From the NCBI GenBank assembly GCA_947631475.1, contig CANRLI010000005.1:1-35746 (forward strand): DNA of 35,746 bases, in the 5' to 3' direction. The notes below the pieces were generated by a model. That model did no database searches. It worked only from the letters and a program-made list of their open reading frames with translations, and had not been told where the DNA came from. Positions 8,690 to 16,293 of the stretch are shown one piece after another. Position 1 is the stretch's first letter; every line of letters begins with the position of its first letter. Position numbers and translations under genes: made by a program. Origin of the DNA: an uncultured Bacilli bacterium (lineage in GTDB: Bacteria > Bacillota_I > Bacilli_A > RF39 > UBA660).

Positions 8690-9271
8690 ATGAAAGAACC
8701 ATTGTTATATCGTTTAATCCGCCCTTTGATAAGTTTGCTTTTTAAAGTATTATATCATCCTCATTATATTGGCTTAGAAAATATTCCTCAATCTGGGCCA
8801 TATGTTTTAAGTGGTAATCATACCAATTATTTAGATTGTCTTTTACTAATGAGTATTAATAAAAAGGTTATTCATTTCTTAGCTAAAGATTCCTTAATGC
8901 AAGGTTTTAAAAAAGTTATTTTTAAAAATATGGGTATTATTCCTGTTAATCGTCGCATTCATGATAAGGGGGCTTTAAATGAAGCTATTAATCATTTAAA
9001 AGCTAACCACATAATTGGTATTTTCCCTGAAGGAACAATAAACCGCACAAATGATATTATAATGCCATTTAAAATAGGAACTGTTAAAATGGCTTATGAA
9101 ACTAATTCATATATTGTTCCCTTTGTTATCACTGGTAAATATCAGTTATTTAAAGGTCATATTACTATTGAATTTTTAAAACCGTATCGTCCTTTATCAT
9201 CTGATTTAACAGCTGAAAATGAAATATTAATGAATCTTATAAAAAATAAATTACTAGAGAAGAGGAAATAA
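8690..9271 (+). CDS. plsC: 1-acyl-glycerol-3-phosphate acyltransferase family, first copy
   Basis: At 193 aa it is a compact PlsC-type acyltransferase. It has the catalytic NHTNYLD (His44, Asp49), the substrate-binding FPEGT (112-116) with INRT in place of the usual R-rich turn, and the IPVNR block (84-88). PlsC transfers an acyl group from acyl-ACP, acyl-CoA or acyl-phosphate to lysophosphatidic acid at the membrane. It heads an operon with an acyl ligase and a second PlsC homologue. The presence of two copies suggests that one may act on other lysolipids. The start is fixed by AAAGGAGGG upstream. Confidence 0.88.
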   Translation: MKEPLLYRLIRPLISLLFKVLYHPHYIGLENIPQSGPYVLSGNHTNYLDCLLLMSINKKVIHFLAKDSLMQGFKKVIFKNMGIIPVNRRIHDKGALNEAINHLKANHIIGIFPEGTINRTNDIIMPFKIGTVKMAYETNSYIVPFVITGKYQLFKGHITIEFLKPYRPLSSDLTAENEILMNLIKNKLLEKRK

Positions 9272-9272
9272 A

Positions 9273-11063
9273 ATGGGAATTTTAGATATGAAATTCTTTA
9301 GCTTAATTGGTTTTAAGAAAAAACCAAAAGCTTTATGGAAAAAGTATTATGATAAAAAACAAATGAATTTTGACGTTCCTAATATATCTATTTACGAATA
9401 TATAAAAAATAAATCTTTAAATAATAATTATAAAGATCATATTGCTATTGAATATTTTGGTACCAAAATGACATATCAAGAATTTTATCGTCGTATTGAT
9501 AAGGTAGCTCGTTCTTTTTGTAGTCAAGGTATCAGAAAAGGGGATGTTGTTACTATTTTATCAGCCAATATTCCTGAAGCAGTTATATCTTTCTATGCTT
9601 TAAATAAAATTGGAGCTGTGGCTAACATGATTCATCCTTTATCTGCCGAAAATGAAATAAAGGAATCATTACAAAGATATTCTACCGTTATGTTAGTTGC
9701 AATGGATATTACTTATAGTAAGATTAAAAATATTTTAAAAGACACTGAAGTATACAAGACAATTATTATTTCAGCTAAAGATTCAATGTCGACGATAATG
9801 AAAATAGGTTATGAAGTAACTCAAGGTTTTAAAGTTGAAAAACCTAAAAAAAGTGAAGACTTTGTTTATTGGAAAGATTTTATTAAATATGGTGAACATT
9901 ATTCCAAAGATAAAGTAGTCGAAAATACCAAACGTGATACACCAGCTGTTATTTTACATAGTGGGGGAACGACGGGTGTTCCAAAAGGCATTGTTTTATC
10001 TAATGGTAACTTTAATGCCGCCATTATGCAAGCGGAAAGAGCCTTACCCGATTTAGATAAAGAAGACTCTATTTTAGCTATAATGCCTATCTTTCATGGC
10101 TTTGGTCTATCTGTAAGTATTACAGATGCTTTTGCTGTCGGGGCTAAAGTTATTCTAATACCTACTTTTAAAGCTAGTGAATTTGATCGTTTATTAATAA
10201 AATATAATCCAAGTGTTTTAGTAGGTGTTCCAACTCTTTTTGAAGCTTTAACTACTAATAGTCGCATGGACAAAGTTAATTTATCTAATTTAAAATATGT
10301 TATTGCTGGTGGCGATACTTTAAATGCTAAGCGAGTTAATAAAATAAATGATTTTTTACATGATCATGGTGCCAAAACTAATTTAACTCAAGGCTATGGA
10401 ATGACGGAAGCAGTAGCCGCAATTACCTTTGATTTAAAATTTGCTTCTCGTCCTGGCACTGTAGGTATCCCTTGGCCAGGAACATATGTTATGATAACTA
10501 AACCAGGTACAGATGAAGAAGTACCGGTTGGTGAAGAAGGAGAAATCTGCATTTGTGGGCCAACCGTCATGCTTGGTTATTATAATAATGAAAAAGAAAC
10601 TAATGATGCTTTACATATTCATAAAGATGGCAACGTCTGGTTGCATAGTGGAGACATCGGTAAAATGGATAAAGATGGCTTTGTCTCTTACGTAACTCGT
10701 TTAAAAAGAATGATTGTTACTTCTGGATACAATGTATATCCATCTCAAATTGAGGAAGTTATTGAACGTCACGAAGCTGTTATGGACTCTTCAGTCATTG
10801 GTATTCCTCATCCTTATAAAGTCGAAGTTGCTAAAGCTTATATCGCTTTAAAACAAGGATATCGTGACACACCTAAATTACGTGCTGAGATTTTAGAATT
10901 ATGTAAAAAAAATCTGGCTGCTTATTCTATTCCCAAAGAGTTCGAATTTCGTAAAAGTTTACCTAAGACAATGATAGGCAAAGTTGATTTTCGTAAACTT
11001 CAACTTGAAAACATTGAAAAAAGAGCGGAGGAGAAAAATGCCCAAAAAGAAGTTCAAAGGTGA
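9273..11063 (+). CDS. AMP-forming acyl-CoA/acyl-ACP synthetase
   Basis: This 596-aa adenylate-forming enzyme has the P-loop HSGGTTGVPKG (229-239), the adenine motif QGYGMTEA, the hinge-region HSGDIG, GYNVYPSQIEE, and the C-terminal catalytic lysine in LPKTMIGKVDF. An N-terminal extension of about 40 residues precedes the fold. These motifs fit fatty-acid CoA or ACP ligases. It starts one base after the first plsC stop, after GAGGAAAT, and its 3' end overlaps the second plsC by 26 bases, so the three are translated together. The likely role is activating exogenous or recycled fatty acids for reacylation. Chain length and thiol acceptor are unknown. Confidence 0.9.
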   Translation: MGILDMKFFSLIGFKKKPKALWKKYYDKKQMNFDVPNISIYEYIKNKSLNNNYKDHIAIEYFGTKMTYQEFYRRIDKVARSFCSQGIRKGDVVTILSANIPEAVISFYALNKIGAVANMIHPLSAENEIKESLQRYSTVMLVAMDITYSKIKNILKDTEVYKTIIISAKDSMSTIMKIGYEVTQGFKVEKPKKSEDFVYWKDFIKYGEHYSKDKVVENTKRDTPAVILHSGGTTGVPKGIVLSNGNFNAAIMQAERALPDLDKEDSILAIMPIFHGFGLSVSITDAFAVGAKVILIPTFKASEFDRLLIKYNPSVLVGVPTLFEALTTNSRMDKVNLSNLKYVIAGGDTLNAKRVNKINDFLHDHGAKTNLTQGYGMTEAVAAITFDLKFASRPGTVGIPWPGTYVMITKPGTDEEVPVGEEGEICICGPTVMLGYYNNEKETNDALHIHKDGNVWLHSGDIGKMDKDGFVSYVTRLKRMIVTSGYNVYPSQIEEVIERHEAVMDSSVIGIPHPYKVEVAKAYIALKQGYRDTPKLRAEILELCKKNLAAYSIPKEFEFRKSLPKTMIGKVDFRKLQLENIEKRAEEKNAQKEVQR

Positions 11064-11688
11064 GTTAGGCTATAAAGTTTTAACTCCCATTATGCGTTTT
11101 TTATTTCGCCTTTACTATAATCCTAAAATTGTTAATAAAAACGTCATCCCTCAAGAAGGTCCTTTACTAATTGCTTGTAATCATAAACATTTATTTGACC
11201 AATGTTTAAATATTATGGCGACTAAAAGAGTCATTCATTATATGGCTAAAAAAGAATACTTTGATGGTCACATGGCTTGGTTTTTTAAAATGGTTGGTTG
11301 TATTCCTGTTAATCGTCAAATTCATGACGAAAATGCTAAAAACGCCGCTTTAGACATTTTAAATAATGGAGGTGTTATTGGTATCTTTCCTGAAGGAACA
11401 AGAAATAAAACCAATGATGTCTTATTACTTGACTTAAAATTTGGCACCGTATCGATGGCTCGTAAAACTAATGCTACCATTATCCCTTGTGCAGTTACAG
11501 GAGATTATAAATTTCGTAGTAAAAATTTAATAATTAGCTATGGTCAACCTATCAAAGTTACAAGTGATGATCTAGAAAAATATAATCAAATGCTCACGCA
11601 AGAAATTACCCGTCTTATAAAAGAAAATTTACAAACTACTAATCGCACTATGGCGGAAGAATTAAATAGTCGTTGTCAAGACACTTAA
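11038..11688 (+). CDS. plsC: 1-acyl-glycerol-3-phosphate acyltransferase family, second copy
   Basis: The 216-aa protein has CNHKHLFD (His49, Asp54), GCIPVNRQIHDE and FPEGTR (117-122), the full PlsC set. A longer frame opens at 10984, but GGAGGAG immediately before ATG 11038 and the alignment of MPKKKFKGELGYK with the other copy support 11038. The gene begins inside the end of the ligase gene in another frame. Identity with the first copy is moderate (both share the GVIGIFPEGT-like and PVNR blocks), so this is an old duplication rather than a recent one. It probably supplies the second acyl transfer of phosphatidic acid synthesis or acts on lysophospholipids. Confidence 0.88.
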   Translation: MPKKKFKGELGYKVLTPIMRFLFRLYYNPKIVNKNVIPQEGPLLIACNHKHLFDQCLNIMATKRVIHYMAKKEYFDGHMAWFFKMVGCIPVNRQIHDENAKNAALDILNNGGVIGIFPEGTRNKTNDVLLLDLKFGTVSMARKTNATIIPCAVTGDYKFRSKNLIISYGQPIKVTSDDLEKYNQMLTQEITRLIKENLQTTNRTMAEELNSRCQDT

Positions 11689-11702
11689 GAAAAGAGGTTT
11701 AT

Positions 11703-12512
11703 ATGTCAAAGAAAATATTCTTATTTTTAACCATCTTCTGTTCACTATTTATACTAACATCCTGTCAAAAAAAAGAAAACAATTTAAAAGATGATTCTCA
11801 AGATGAAGAGATAACTATTACCGATCAAGATTTAATAAATACTTTAAATCGTCAAAGTCAAATATTATTTAATATTGGTAAAATTGATGGTGGTGGTATC
11901 GGAACCTTTATCAGTAAAAATAATACTTTAAAAGATTTAAATAATGTTGATAAGTTAACATCTATCTTGATTTATGTTTCAATGAATAGTAAAGAGATTT
12001 TACATACTCCAGTGACCGTTGATATGTATAACAAGTATTTAAATAATTGGTTAGGAGACAATGTCAATGATACCATTTTACAAGATAATATGACCACATT
12101 CTATACTATTGATGGTTCAGTTATTAGTAATCTTTATCAAAGTCTTTATGCTAGTAATATTACAGAATATGATAATAATGTTGTTTGTCCTAAATACCTT
12201 TATAAACCAGATGAAAATAAATATTTAGTTATTACTACTTGTGGTAATGCTGGGGAAGATTATTTAAATACTTATAATTATAAGTATACTAAAGATAATA
12301 GTCATGCTTATGTTTATGTTAGCATTGCTGTTACTGATGCAAATGGTTCTATTTATGCCGACTATGAAAAAACTAAGGTAATGCCTAATGATAACAATTT
12401 TATTTTAAATGCTGATAATTATCAAGATTTTACTAAGTATAAAATAACTTTCAATTATAATGAAAATACTAAAGATTATAACTTTAGTAAAGTTGAAAAA
12501 ATTAACGAATAA
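11703..12512 (+). CDS. Lipoprotein of unknown function
   Basis: The 269-aa product begins with a lipoprotein signal: MSKK, a hydrophobic core, and lipobox LTSC with Cys21. A charged linker follows. The mature domain is Asn/Tyr/Asp-rich with no motif I recognise. A longer frame begins at 11673, but AAAGAGGTTT just upstream and the signal peptide fix ATG 11703. It is 14 nt downstream of the second plsC and so is probably the last gene of the lipid operon, closed by a terminator overlapping its stop. It would be anchored to the outer face of the membrane. Confidence 0.75.
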   Translation: MSKKIFLFLTIFCSLFILTSCQKKENNLKDDSQDEEITITDQDLINTLNRQSQILFNIGKIDGGGIGTFISKNNTLKDLNNVDKLTSILIYVSMNSKEILHTPVTVDMYNKYLNNWLGDNVNDTILQDNMTTFYTIDGSVISNLYQSLYASNITEYDNNVVCPKYLYKPDENKYLVITTCGNAGEDYLNTYNYKYTKDNSHAYVYVSIAVTDANGSIYADYEKTKVMPNDNNFILNADNYQDFTKYKITFNYNENTKDYNFSKVEKINE

Positions 12513-12537
12513 AGATTCACTTATCTGAATCTTTTTT
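12512..12537 (+). terminator. Terminator after lipid operon
   Basis: AAGATTCA / TGAATCTT stem, 6-nt loop, then T residues. The left arm starts at the last base of the stop codon. Confidence 0.85.
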
Positions 12538-12538
12538 A

Positions 12539-12567
12539 CTGACAAAAAGCTTAAAAAATACTATAAT
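12539..12567 (+). promoter_or_regulatory. Promoter for the CobW-like gene and gpmI
   Basis: CTGACA (12539-12544), 17-nt spacer, TATAAT (12562-12567). It directly abuts the upstream terminator. No recognisable Zur-type palindrome was seen around it. Confidence 0.65.
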
Positions 12568-12592
12568 AATTAAGAAAAGAAAGAGTGATTAT

Positions 12593-13741
12593 ATGCAAAA
12601 AAGTATTCCTATTACATTATTAACAGGTTATTTAGGAAGTGGTAAAACAACCCTTTTAAATCATATTTTAAATAACCAAGAAGGCTATAAAATAGCGGTT
12701 ATTGTTAATGATATTGGTGAAGTAAATATAGATGCATCTTTAATCGAAAAAGATGGTATTGTAAGCGGCAAAGATGATTCTTTAGTTGCTTTACAAAATG
12801 GTTGTATTTGTTGTACTTTAAATACGGACTTATTAAATCAATTACAAGATATTATTTCTTCTAAAAAATTTGATTATATTATTATTGAAGCAAGTGGTAT
12901 TTGCGAACCTATTCCTATTGCTCAAACTATTTGTGCTTTAGAAGATGCTTATACTGAGTATAAGATGCCTAAATTATGTTATTTAGATTCCATTATCTCT
13001 GTTGTTGATGCCAAACGTTTAAAAGATGAATTTAATTCGGGAACGGATTTATTAAATGACAAAATTGATGATGAAGATATTGAAAACTTAGTCATTCAAC
13101 AAATTGAATTTTGTAATACCATTATTTTAAATAAGGTTGATGAAGTAAGTAAGCAAGAATTACAAAATGTTAAAAATGTTATCAAAGCTTTACAACCTAC
13201 AGCTAATATTATCGAAACTAATTATTCTAAGGTTGACTTAAAAGATATTTTAGAAACTCACCAATTTGATTTTGATAAAGCCGCTACTTCTTCAGGATGG
13301 TATACAAAATTAGAAGAAGATGATGATCATGAAAATGAGAAACACCATCATGATCATGACCATGACCACGGCGAAGTAGAAGAATATGGCATTAATACTT
13401 TTGTTTATTCTCGTCGTGAACCAATGGATCGTCAAAAATTCTATGATTATATTGGTAAACCTTGGCCTAAAAAAATAATTAGAGTTAAAGGACTTACTTA
13501 TTTTAGTGATAATAAAAATTTATCCTATATGTTTGAACAAGCTGGTTCATTAAAAAATATTTATGAAGCTGGTCCTTGGTTAGCTACTGAATCCCCAAAA
13601 GTGCAAAAAGAAGTTCTAGCAGCTAATCCTGACTTACAAAAGGATTGGGATCCATTTTATGGTGATCGCATTGTTAAAATTGTTTTTATTGGGCAAAATA
13701 TTTCTAAAGAAGAAATATCCAAAGAATTAGATAAATTATAG
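12593..13741 (+). CDS. CobW/COG0523 metallochaperone GTPase
   Basis: This G3E-family GTPase has P-loop GYLGSGKT (12-19), the switch region NDIGEVNID, the metal-binding CxCC motif (Cys71, Cys73, Cys74), the guanine-specificity motif NKVD (180-183) and a CobW C-terminal domain. Between the two domains is an acidic and His-rich metal loop (about 242-260, with a run of His-Asp pairs). Family members insert or traffic zinc, cobalt or other metals using GTP; the His-rich loop fits a zinc-handling type such as YciC/ZagA. The start has AGTGAT 3 nt upstream. gpmI follows after 10 nt; iPGM is a metalloenzyme, but in most Bacillota it uses manganese, so the link is only suggestive. Confidence 0.9.
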   Translation: MQKSIPITLLTGYLGSGKTTLLNHILNNQEGYKIAVIVNDIGEVNIDASLIEKDGIVSGKDDSLVALQNGCICCTLNTDLLNQLQDIISSKKFDYIIIEASGICEPIPIAQTICALEDAYTEYKMPKLCYLDSIISVVDAKRLKDEFNSGTDLLNDKIDDEDIENLVIQQIEFCNTIILNKVDEVSKQELQNVKNVIKALQPTANIIETNYSKVDLKDILETHQFDFDKAATSSGWYTKLEEDDDHENEKHHHDHDHDHGEVEEYGINTFVYSRREPMDRQKFYDYIGKPWPKKIIRVKGLTYFSDNKNLSYMFEQAGSLKNIYEAGPWLATESPKVQKEVLAANPDLQKDWDPFYGDRIVKIVFIGQNISKEEISKELDKL

Positions 13742-13751
13742 GAGGAAGATA

Positions 13752-15257
13752 ATGAAAAAACCTTTAGTATTATGTATTTTAGATGGTTGTGGATTAAGAA
13801 CAGAAAGTTATGGCAATGCTTTTAAAAATGCTCACAAAGAAACATTCGATTATTTATGGCATCACTATCCTCATGCTATTTTAGAAGCCTCAGGTAAATT
13901 AGTTGGTTTACCAGAAGGTCAAATGGGTAATTCAGAAGTTGGCCATATGAATATTGGTGCAGGCCGTATTGTTTATCAGCCCCTCGAATTAATCAATAAT
14001 GCTATTGAAACTAAAGAATTCTTTTCTAATGAAAATATTTTAAAAGTAATAAATCATACCAAAACCAACCATTCAAAACTACATATTATGGGTTTAATAA
14101 GTGATGGAGGTATTCATTCTCATACTAAACACTTATATGCCATTATTGATATGTGTAAAGCAAACGGAATAAAAGAGTTATATTTCCATTTATTTACAGA
14201 TGGAAGAGATACAGATGTCCATAGTGGTCAAGATTATGTAAAAAAATTAGAAGATAAAATAAAAAAAGATAATATTGGTAAAATAGCAACTATTGGAGGT
14301 CGCTATTATGGTATGGATCGTGATAATAACTATGATCGTTTAAAATTAGCATATGATGCCATTGTTTATGGAATAGGGGAAAAATATAATAATTCAGAAG
14401 AATTATTTACTAAATCCTATGAAGAAGGTATAACGGATGAATTTATTAAACCTAGTGTTTTAAACAAAGGATGTATTGAAGAAAATGATGGCATTATTGT
14501 CTTTAATTATCGCCCTGATCGTTTAAGAGAAATGTGTACAGCCTTAACTAATCCTGATTTTAATGAGATGCCTGTTACTAAATTTAATAATATTAAGTTA
14601 GTTTCTATGATGTCAATTAATGAATCAGTTCATGGTCTAACAGCATTTGCTTATCAAAACCTTGATAACCCTTTTGGTGCTTATATAGACTCTTTGGGAT
14701 TAAATCAATTGCGTATTGCTGAAACCGAAAAGTATGCTCATGTAACTTATTTCTTTGATGGTGGCAAAGAAATAGAATTAAAACATTCAAAGCGTATTTT
14801 AGTTCATTCACCTAAGGTTGCAACTTATGATTTAAAACCTGAAATGAGTGCCGAAGAAATAACTGATAAGCTATTAGCTGAATTAGATAAAGATTATCTT
14901 GATGTAGTTATTTTAAATTATGCTAATGGCGACATGGTAGGACATACAGGAGTTTATGAAGCTGCTTGTCAAGCCGTTGCGTTTTTAGATACATGCTTAA
15001 AAAGATTATATGATAAAGTAGAAGAAAAACAAGGTATTTTAATTGTTACTGCTGATCATGGCAATTGTGATGTTATGATTAATGAGGATGGTACTCCTTG
15101 TACAACTCATACTACTAATAAAGTTCCTTTTATCATTACTAAAAAAGGTTTGGAATTAAAAGATACTGGTAAACTATCTGATATAGCTCCAACTATGTTA
15201 AGCTTACTTAATCTACCAATTCCTGTTGAATTTAAAGGAAATTCTTTAATAAAGTAA
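13752..15257 (+). CDS. gpmI: 2,3-bisphosphoglycerate-independent phosphoglycerate mutase
   Basis: GpmI interconverts 3- and 2-phosphoglycerate in glycolysis, using two metal ions and a phosphoserine. The 501-aa length is close to the usual 510. It opens with a metal Asp (Asp11 in LDGCGL) and carries the nucleophile Ser61 in GNSEVGHMNIGAGR, the substrate segment SDGGIHSH, FTDGRDTD, and the late metal cluster NYANGDMVGHTG and TADHGNCD. The start follows GGAGGA. It lies 10 nt after the CobW-like gene and is closed by its own terminator. Another glycolytic gene, eno, is 10 kb downstream in a separate unit. Confidence 0.97.
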   Translation: MKKPLVLCILDGCGLRTESYGNAFKNAHKETFDYLWHHYPHAILEASGKLVGLPEGQMGNSEVGHMNIGAGRIVYQPLELINNAIETKEFFSNENILKVINHTKTNHSKLHIMGLISDGGIHSHTKHLYAIIDMCKANGIKELYFHLFTDGRDTDVHSGQDYVKKLEDKIKKDNIGKIATIGGRYYGMDRDNNYDRLKLAYDAIVYGIGEKYNNSEELFTKSYEEGITDEFIKPSVLNKGCIEENDGIIVFNYRPDRLREMCTALTNPDFNEMPVTKFNNIKLVSMMSINESVHGLTAFAYQNLDNPFGAYIDSLGLNQLRIAETEKYAHVTYFFDGGKEIELKHSKRILVHSPKVATYDLKPEMSAEEITDKLLAELDKDYLDVVILNYANGDMVGHTGVYEAACQAVAFLDTCLKRLYDKVEEKQGILIVTADHGNCDVMINEDGTPCTTHTTNKVPFIITKKGLELKDTGKLSDIAPTMLSLLNLPIPVEFKGNSLIK

Positions 15258-15281
15258 TAATACTAATTATTGCTTTTTTTT
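15253..15281 (+). terminator. Terminator after gpmI
   Basis: AGTAATAAT / ATTATTGCT stem with a 4-nt loop and a run of 8 T, overlapping the gpmI stop codon. The T run merges into a TATAAT (15281-15286) that could serve as a -10 for the next gene. Confidence 0.65.
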
Positions 15282-15297
15282 ATAATTTAAAAGGAAA

Positions 15298-15335
15298 TAC
15301 TCCTTTCATCTAATAAATATAGGGTGAAAGGAGTA
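15298..15335 (+). promoter_or_regulatory. SD-sequestering hairpin in the rpn leader
   Basis: TACTCCTTTCATCT (15298-15311) pairs with GGGTGAAAGGAGTA (15322-15335): 14 pairs including two G.U, 10-nt AT loop. The right arm contains the only ribosome binding site (AAAGGAG, 15327-15333) of the gene starting at 15341. A smaller competing hairpin AAAGGA (15290-15295) / TCCTTT (15301-15306) would free the site, so two exclusive folds are possible. Confidence 0.7.
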
Positions 15336-15340
15336 CATAG

Positions 15341-16261
15341 ATGAACAAAGCTAACACTTTACAATTTGTTTCATTAATGCAAGATAATATTTTTAAAAGA
15401 ATTTGGCAAAGTCCTAATGAAGACGTTAAAAACTTTTTAATAAGAATAATTTCTAAAATTGTTCAGTATGATATTAGTGATTTTATCTTAACAATGAATG
15501 AATTACCGATTCGTAGCCAAGATAGTATATCAAATCGAGTTGATATATTATTAGAATCACCAGACCATTTAAAAAAAATTAATATTGAATTAAACCCTAT
15601 AAATCAATCCACAACTAGAAATAAAAATAATAGCTATTTATTTAAAATAGCCGGGGAATTTTATGCTCATCAAAAAGAAAGTAAATATCAAAAAGAAATT
15701 AATGTTATTCAAATTAATCTAAATGGATTTTATAATAAAAATAGAAATATTGTTAAAGCAGAGTATATTTTATTTGACAAAGAGCATAATCATACTTTAA
15801 ATGATATTAAGATTATTGATATTTTTTTACCAACATATAAAAAATTGTGTTATAATGAAGACAGTGAAGACAACCTTGATTTAGCAATGTTTACTTGTAC
15901 TAGTTATGAGGAAATGGCAAAATATATCAAGGGAAGTAAGGAAAGAGGAGCTGTTATGGAAGAATTAAAAGGAATATATATTGACAAGAATGCACCATCT
16001 TATAATTATCAAGAATACTTAGATGCTTTACATCAAGAAATAAAAAATGATGCCCACAAAGCTGGCTTTGCTGAAGGACGAACTCAAGGCTTAAAAAAAG
16101 GTTTAAAACAAGGCTTAGAACAAGGCTTAGAACAAGGCTTAGAACAAGGCTTAGAACAAGGCTTAGAACAAGGCATAAAAAAAGGACATCAGGATATTAT
16201 TGATAAACTTATCAAAGCAGGTATGTCTCAAAAGGAAATAGATAAAATTTTAAGTATATAA
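15341..16261 (+). CDS. Rpn-family PD-(D/E)XK nuclease, YhgA-like
   Basis: The 306-aa protein matches the Rpn (recombination-promoting nuclease, formerly putative transposase) family. It opens with FKRIW, has the nuclease core NRVDILLE (Asp68) followed by NIELN (Glu83, Asn85), then a helix around residues 97-115 and INVIQINLNGF. The usual third catalytic position is Gln or Lys; here it is Asn85. The C-terminus is a charged helical region with repeated GLEQ tetrapeptides (about 249-281) and a final KAGMSQKEIDKIL. In other bacteria Rpn proteins are DNA endonucleases and toxic anti-phage proteins held back by a C-terminal product from an internal start; such a start is visible here at 15956. Translation is likely gated by the upstream hairpin. 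Confidence 0.85.
   Translation: MNKANTLQFVSLMQDNIFKRIWQSPNEDVKNFLIRIISKIVQYDISDFILTMNELPIRSQDSISNRVDILLESPDHLKKINIELNPINQSTTRNKNNSYLFKIAGEFYAHQKESKYQKEINVIQINLNGFYNKNRNIVKAEYILFDKEHNHTLNDIKIIDIFLPTYKKLCYNEDSEDNLDLAMFTCTSYEEMAKYIKGSKERGAVMEELKGIYIDKNAPSYNYQEYLDALHQEIKNDAHKAGFAEGRTQGLKKGLKQGLEQGLEQGLEQGLEQGLEQGIKKGHQDIIDKLIKAGMSQKEIDKILSI
15956..16261 (+). CDS. Candidate internal product: C-terminal Rpn antitoxin-like protein
   Basis: An ATG at 15956 is in frame with the nuclease gene (Met206) and has a strong ribosome binding site AGAGGAG at 15944-15950, 5 nt upstream. It would give a 101-aa protein lacking the nuclease core but containing the linker, the GLEQ repeats and the C-terminal helix. 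Known RpnS proteins of enterobacteria are made the same way and block the full-length toxin by pairing with its C-terminal part. The start signal is visible; that it is used, and that it acts as antitoxin, is inference. Confidence 0.55.
   Translation: MEELKGIYIDKNAPSYNYQEYLDALHQEIKNDAHKAGFAEGRTQGLKKGLKQGLEQGLEQGLEQGLEQGLEQGIKKGHQDIIDKLIKAGMSQKEIDKILSI
16088..16183 (+). repeat. 12-bp in-frame tandem repeat in rpn
   Basis: Eight 12-bp units, of which five (16112-16171) are identical copies of GGCTTAGAACAA. Two diverged units precede and one follows. Each unit is four codons (Gly-Leu-Glu-Gln), so gain or loss of units changes protein length without a frameshift, in both the full-length and the internal product. 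Confidence 0.95.
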
Positions 16262-16293
16262 AAAATCTATAGTTTTAAAAATTATAGATTTTT
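16261..16293. terminator. Bidirectional terminator between rpn and mgtE
   Basis: AAAAATCTATA / TATAGATTTTT with an 11-nt loop lies between convergent genes, overlaps both stop codons and has T runs on both strands. Confidence 0.8.

Noticed and set aside
12539-12592. Zur operator upstream of the CobW-like gene.
   Set aside because: No palindrome resembling the Bacillus Zur box was found.
15915-15917. Another in-frame internal ATG in rpn (Met192).
   Set aside because: The purine-rich stretch before it is too close to the ATG to act as a ribosome binding site; Met206 is far better placed.
16088-16183. Short tandem repeats considered as a CRISPR array.
   Set aside because: Units are 12 bp, contiguous, without spacers, and encode an in-frame peptide repeat.
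15298-16293. Rpn gene considered as an insertion sequence because of its putative transposase name.
   Set aside because: No matching terminal inverted repeats or target-site duplication were seen; the hairpin at 15298-15335 has no partner copy downstream.
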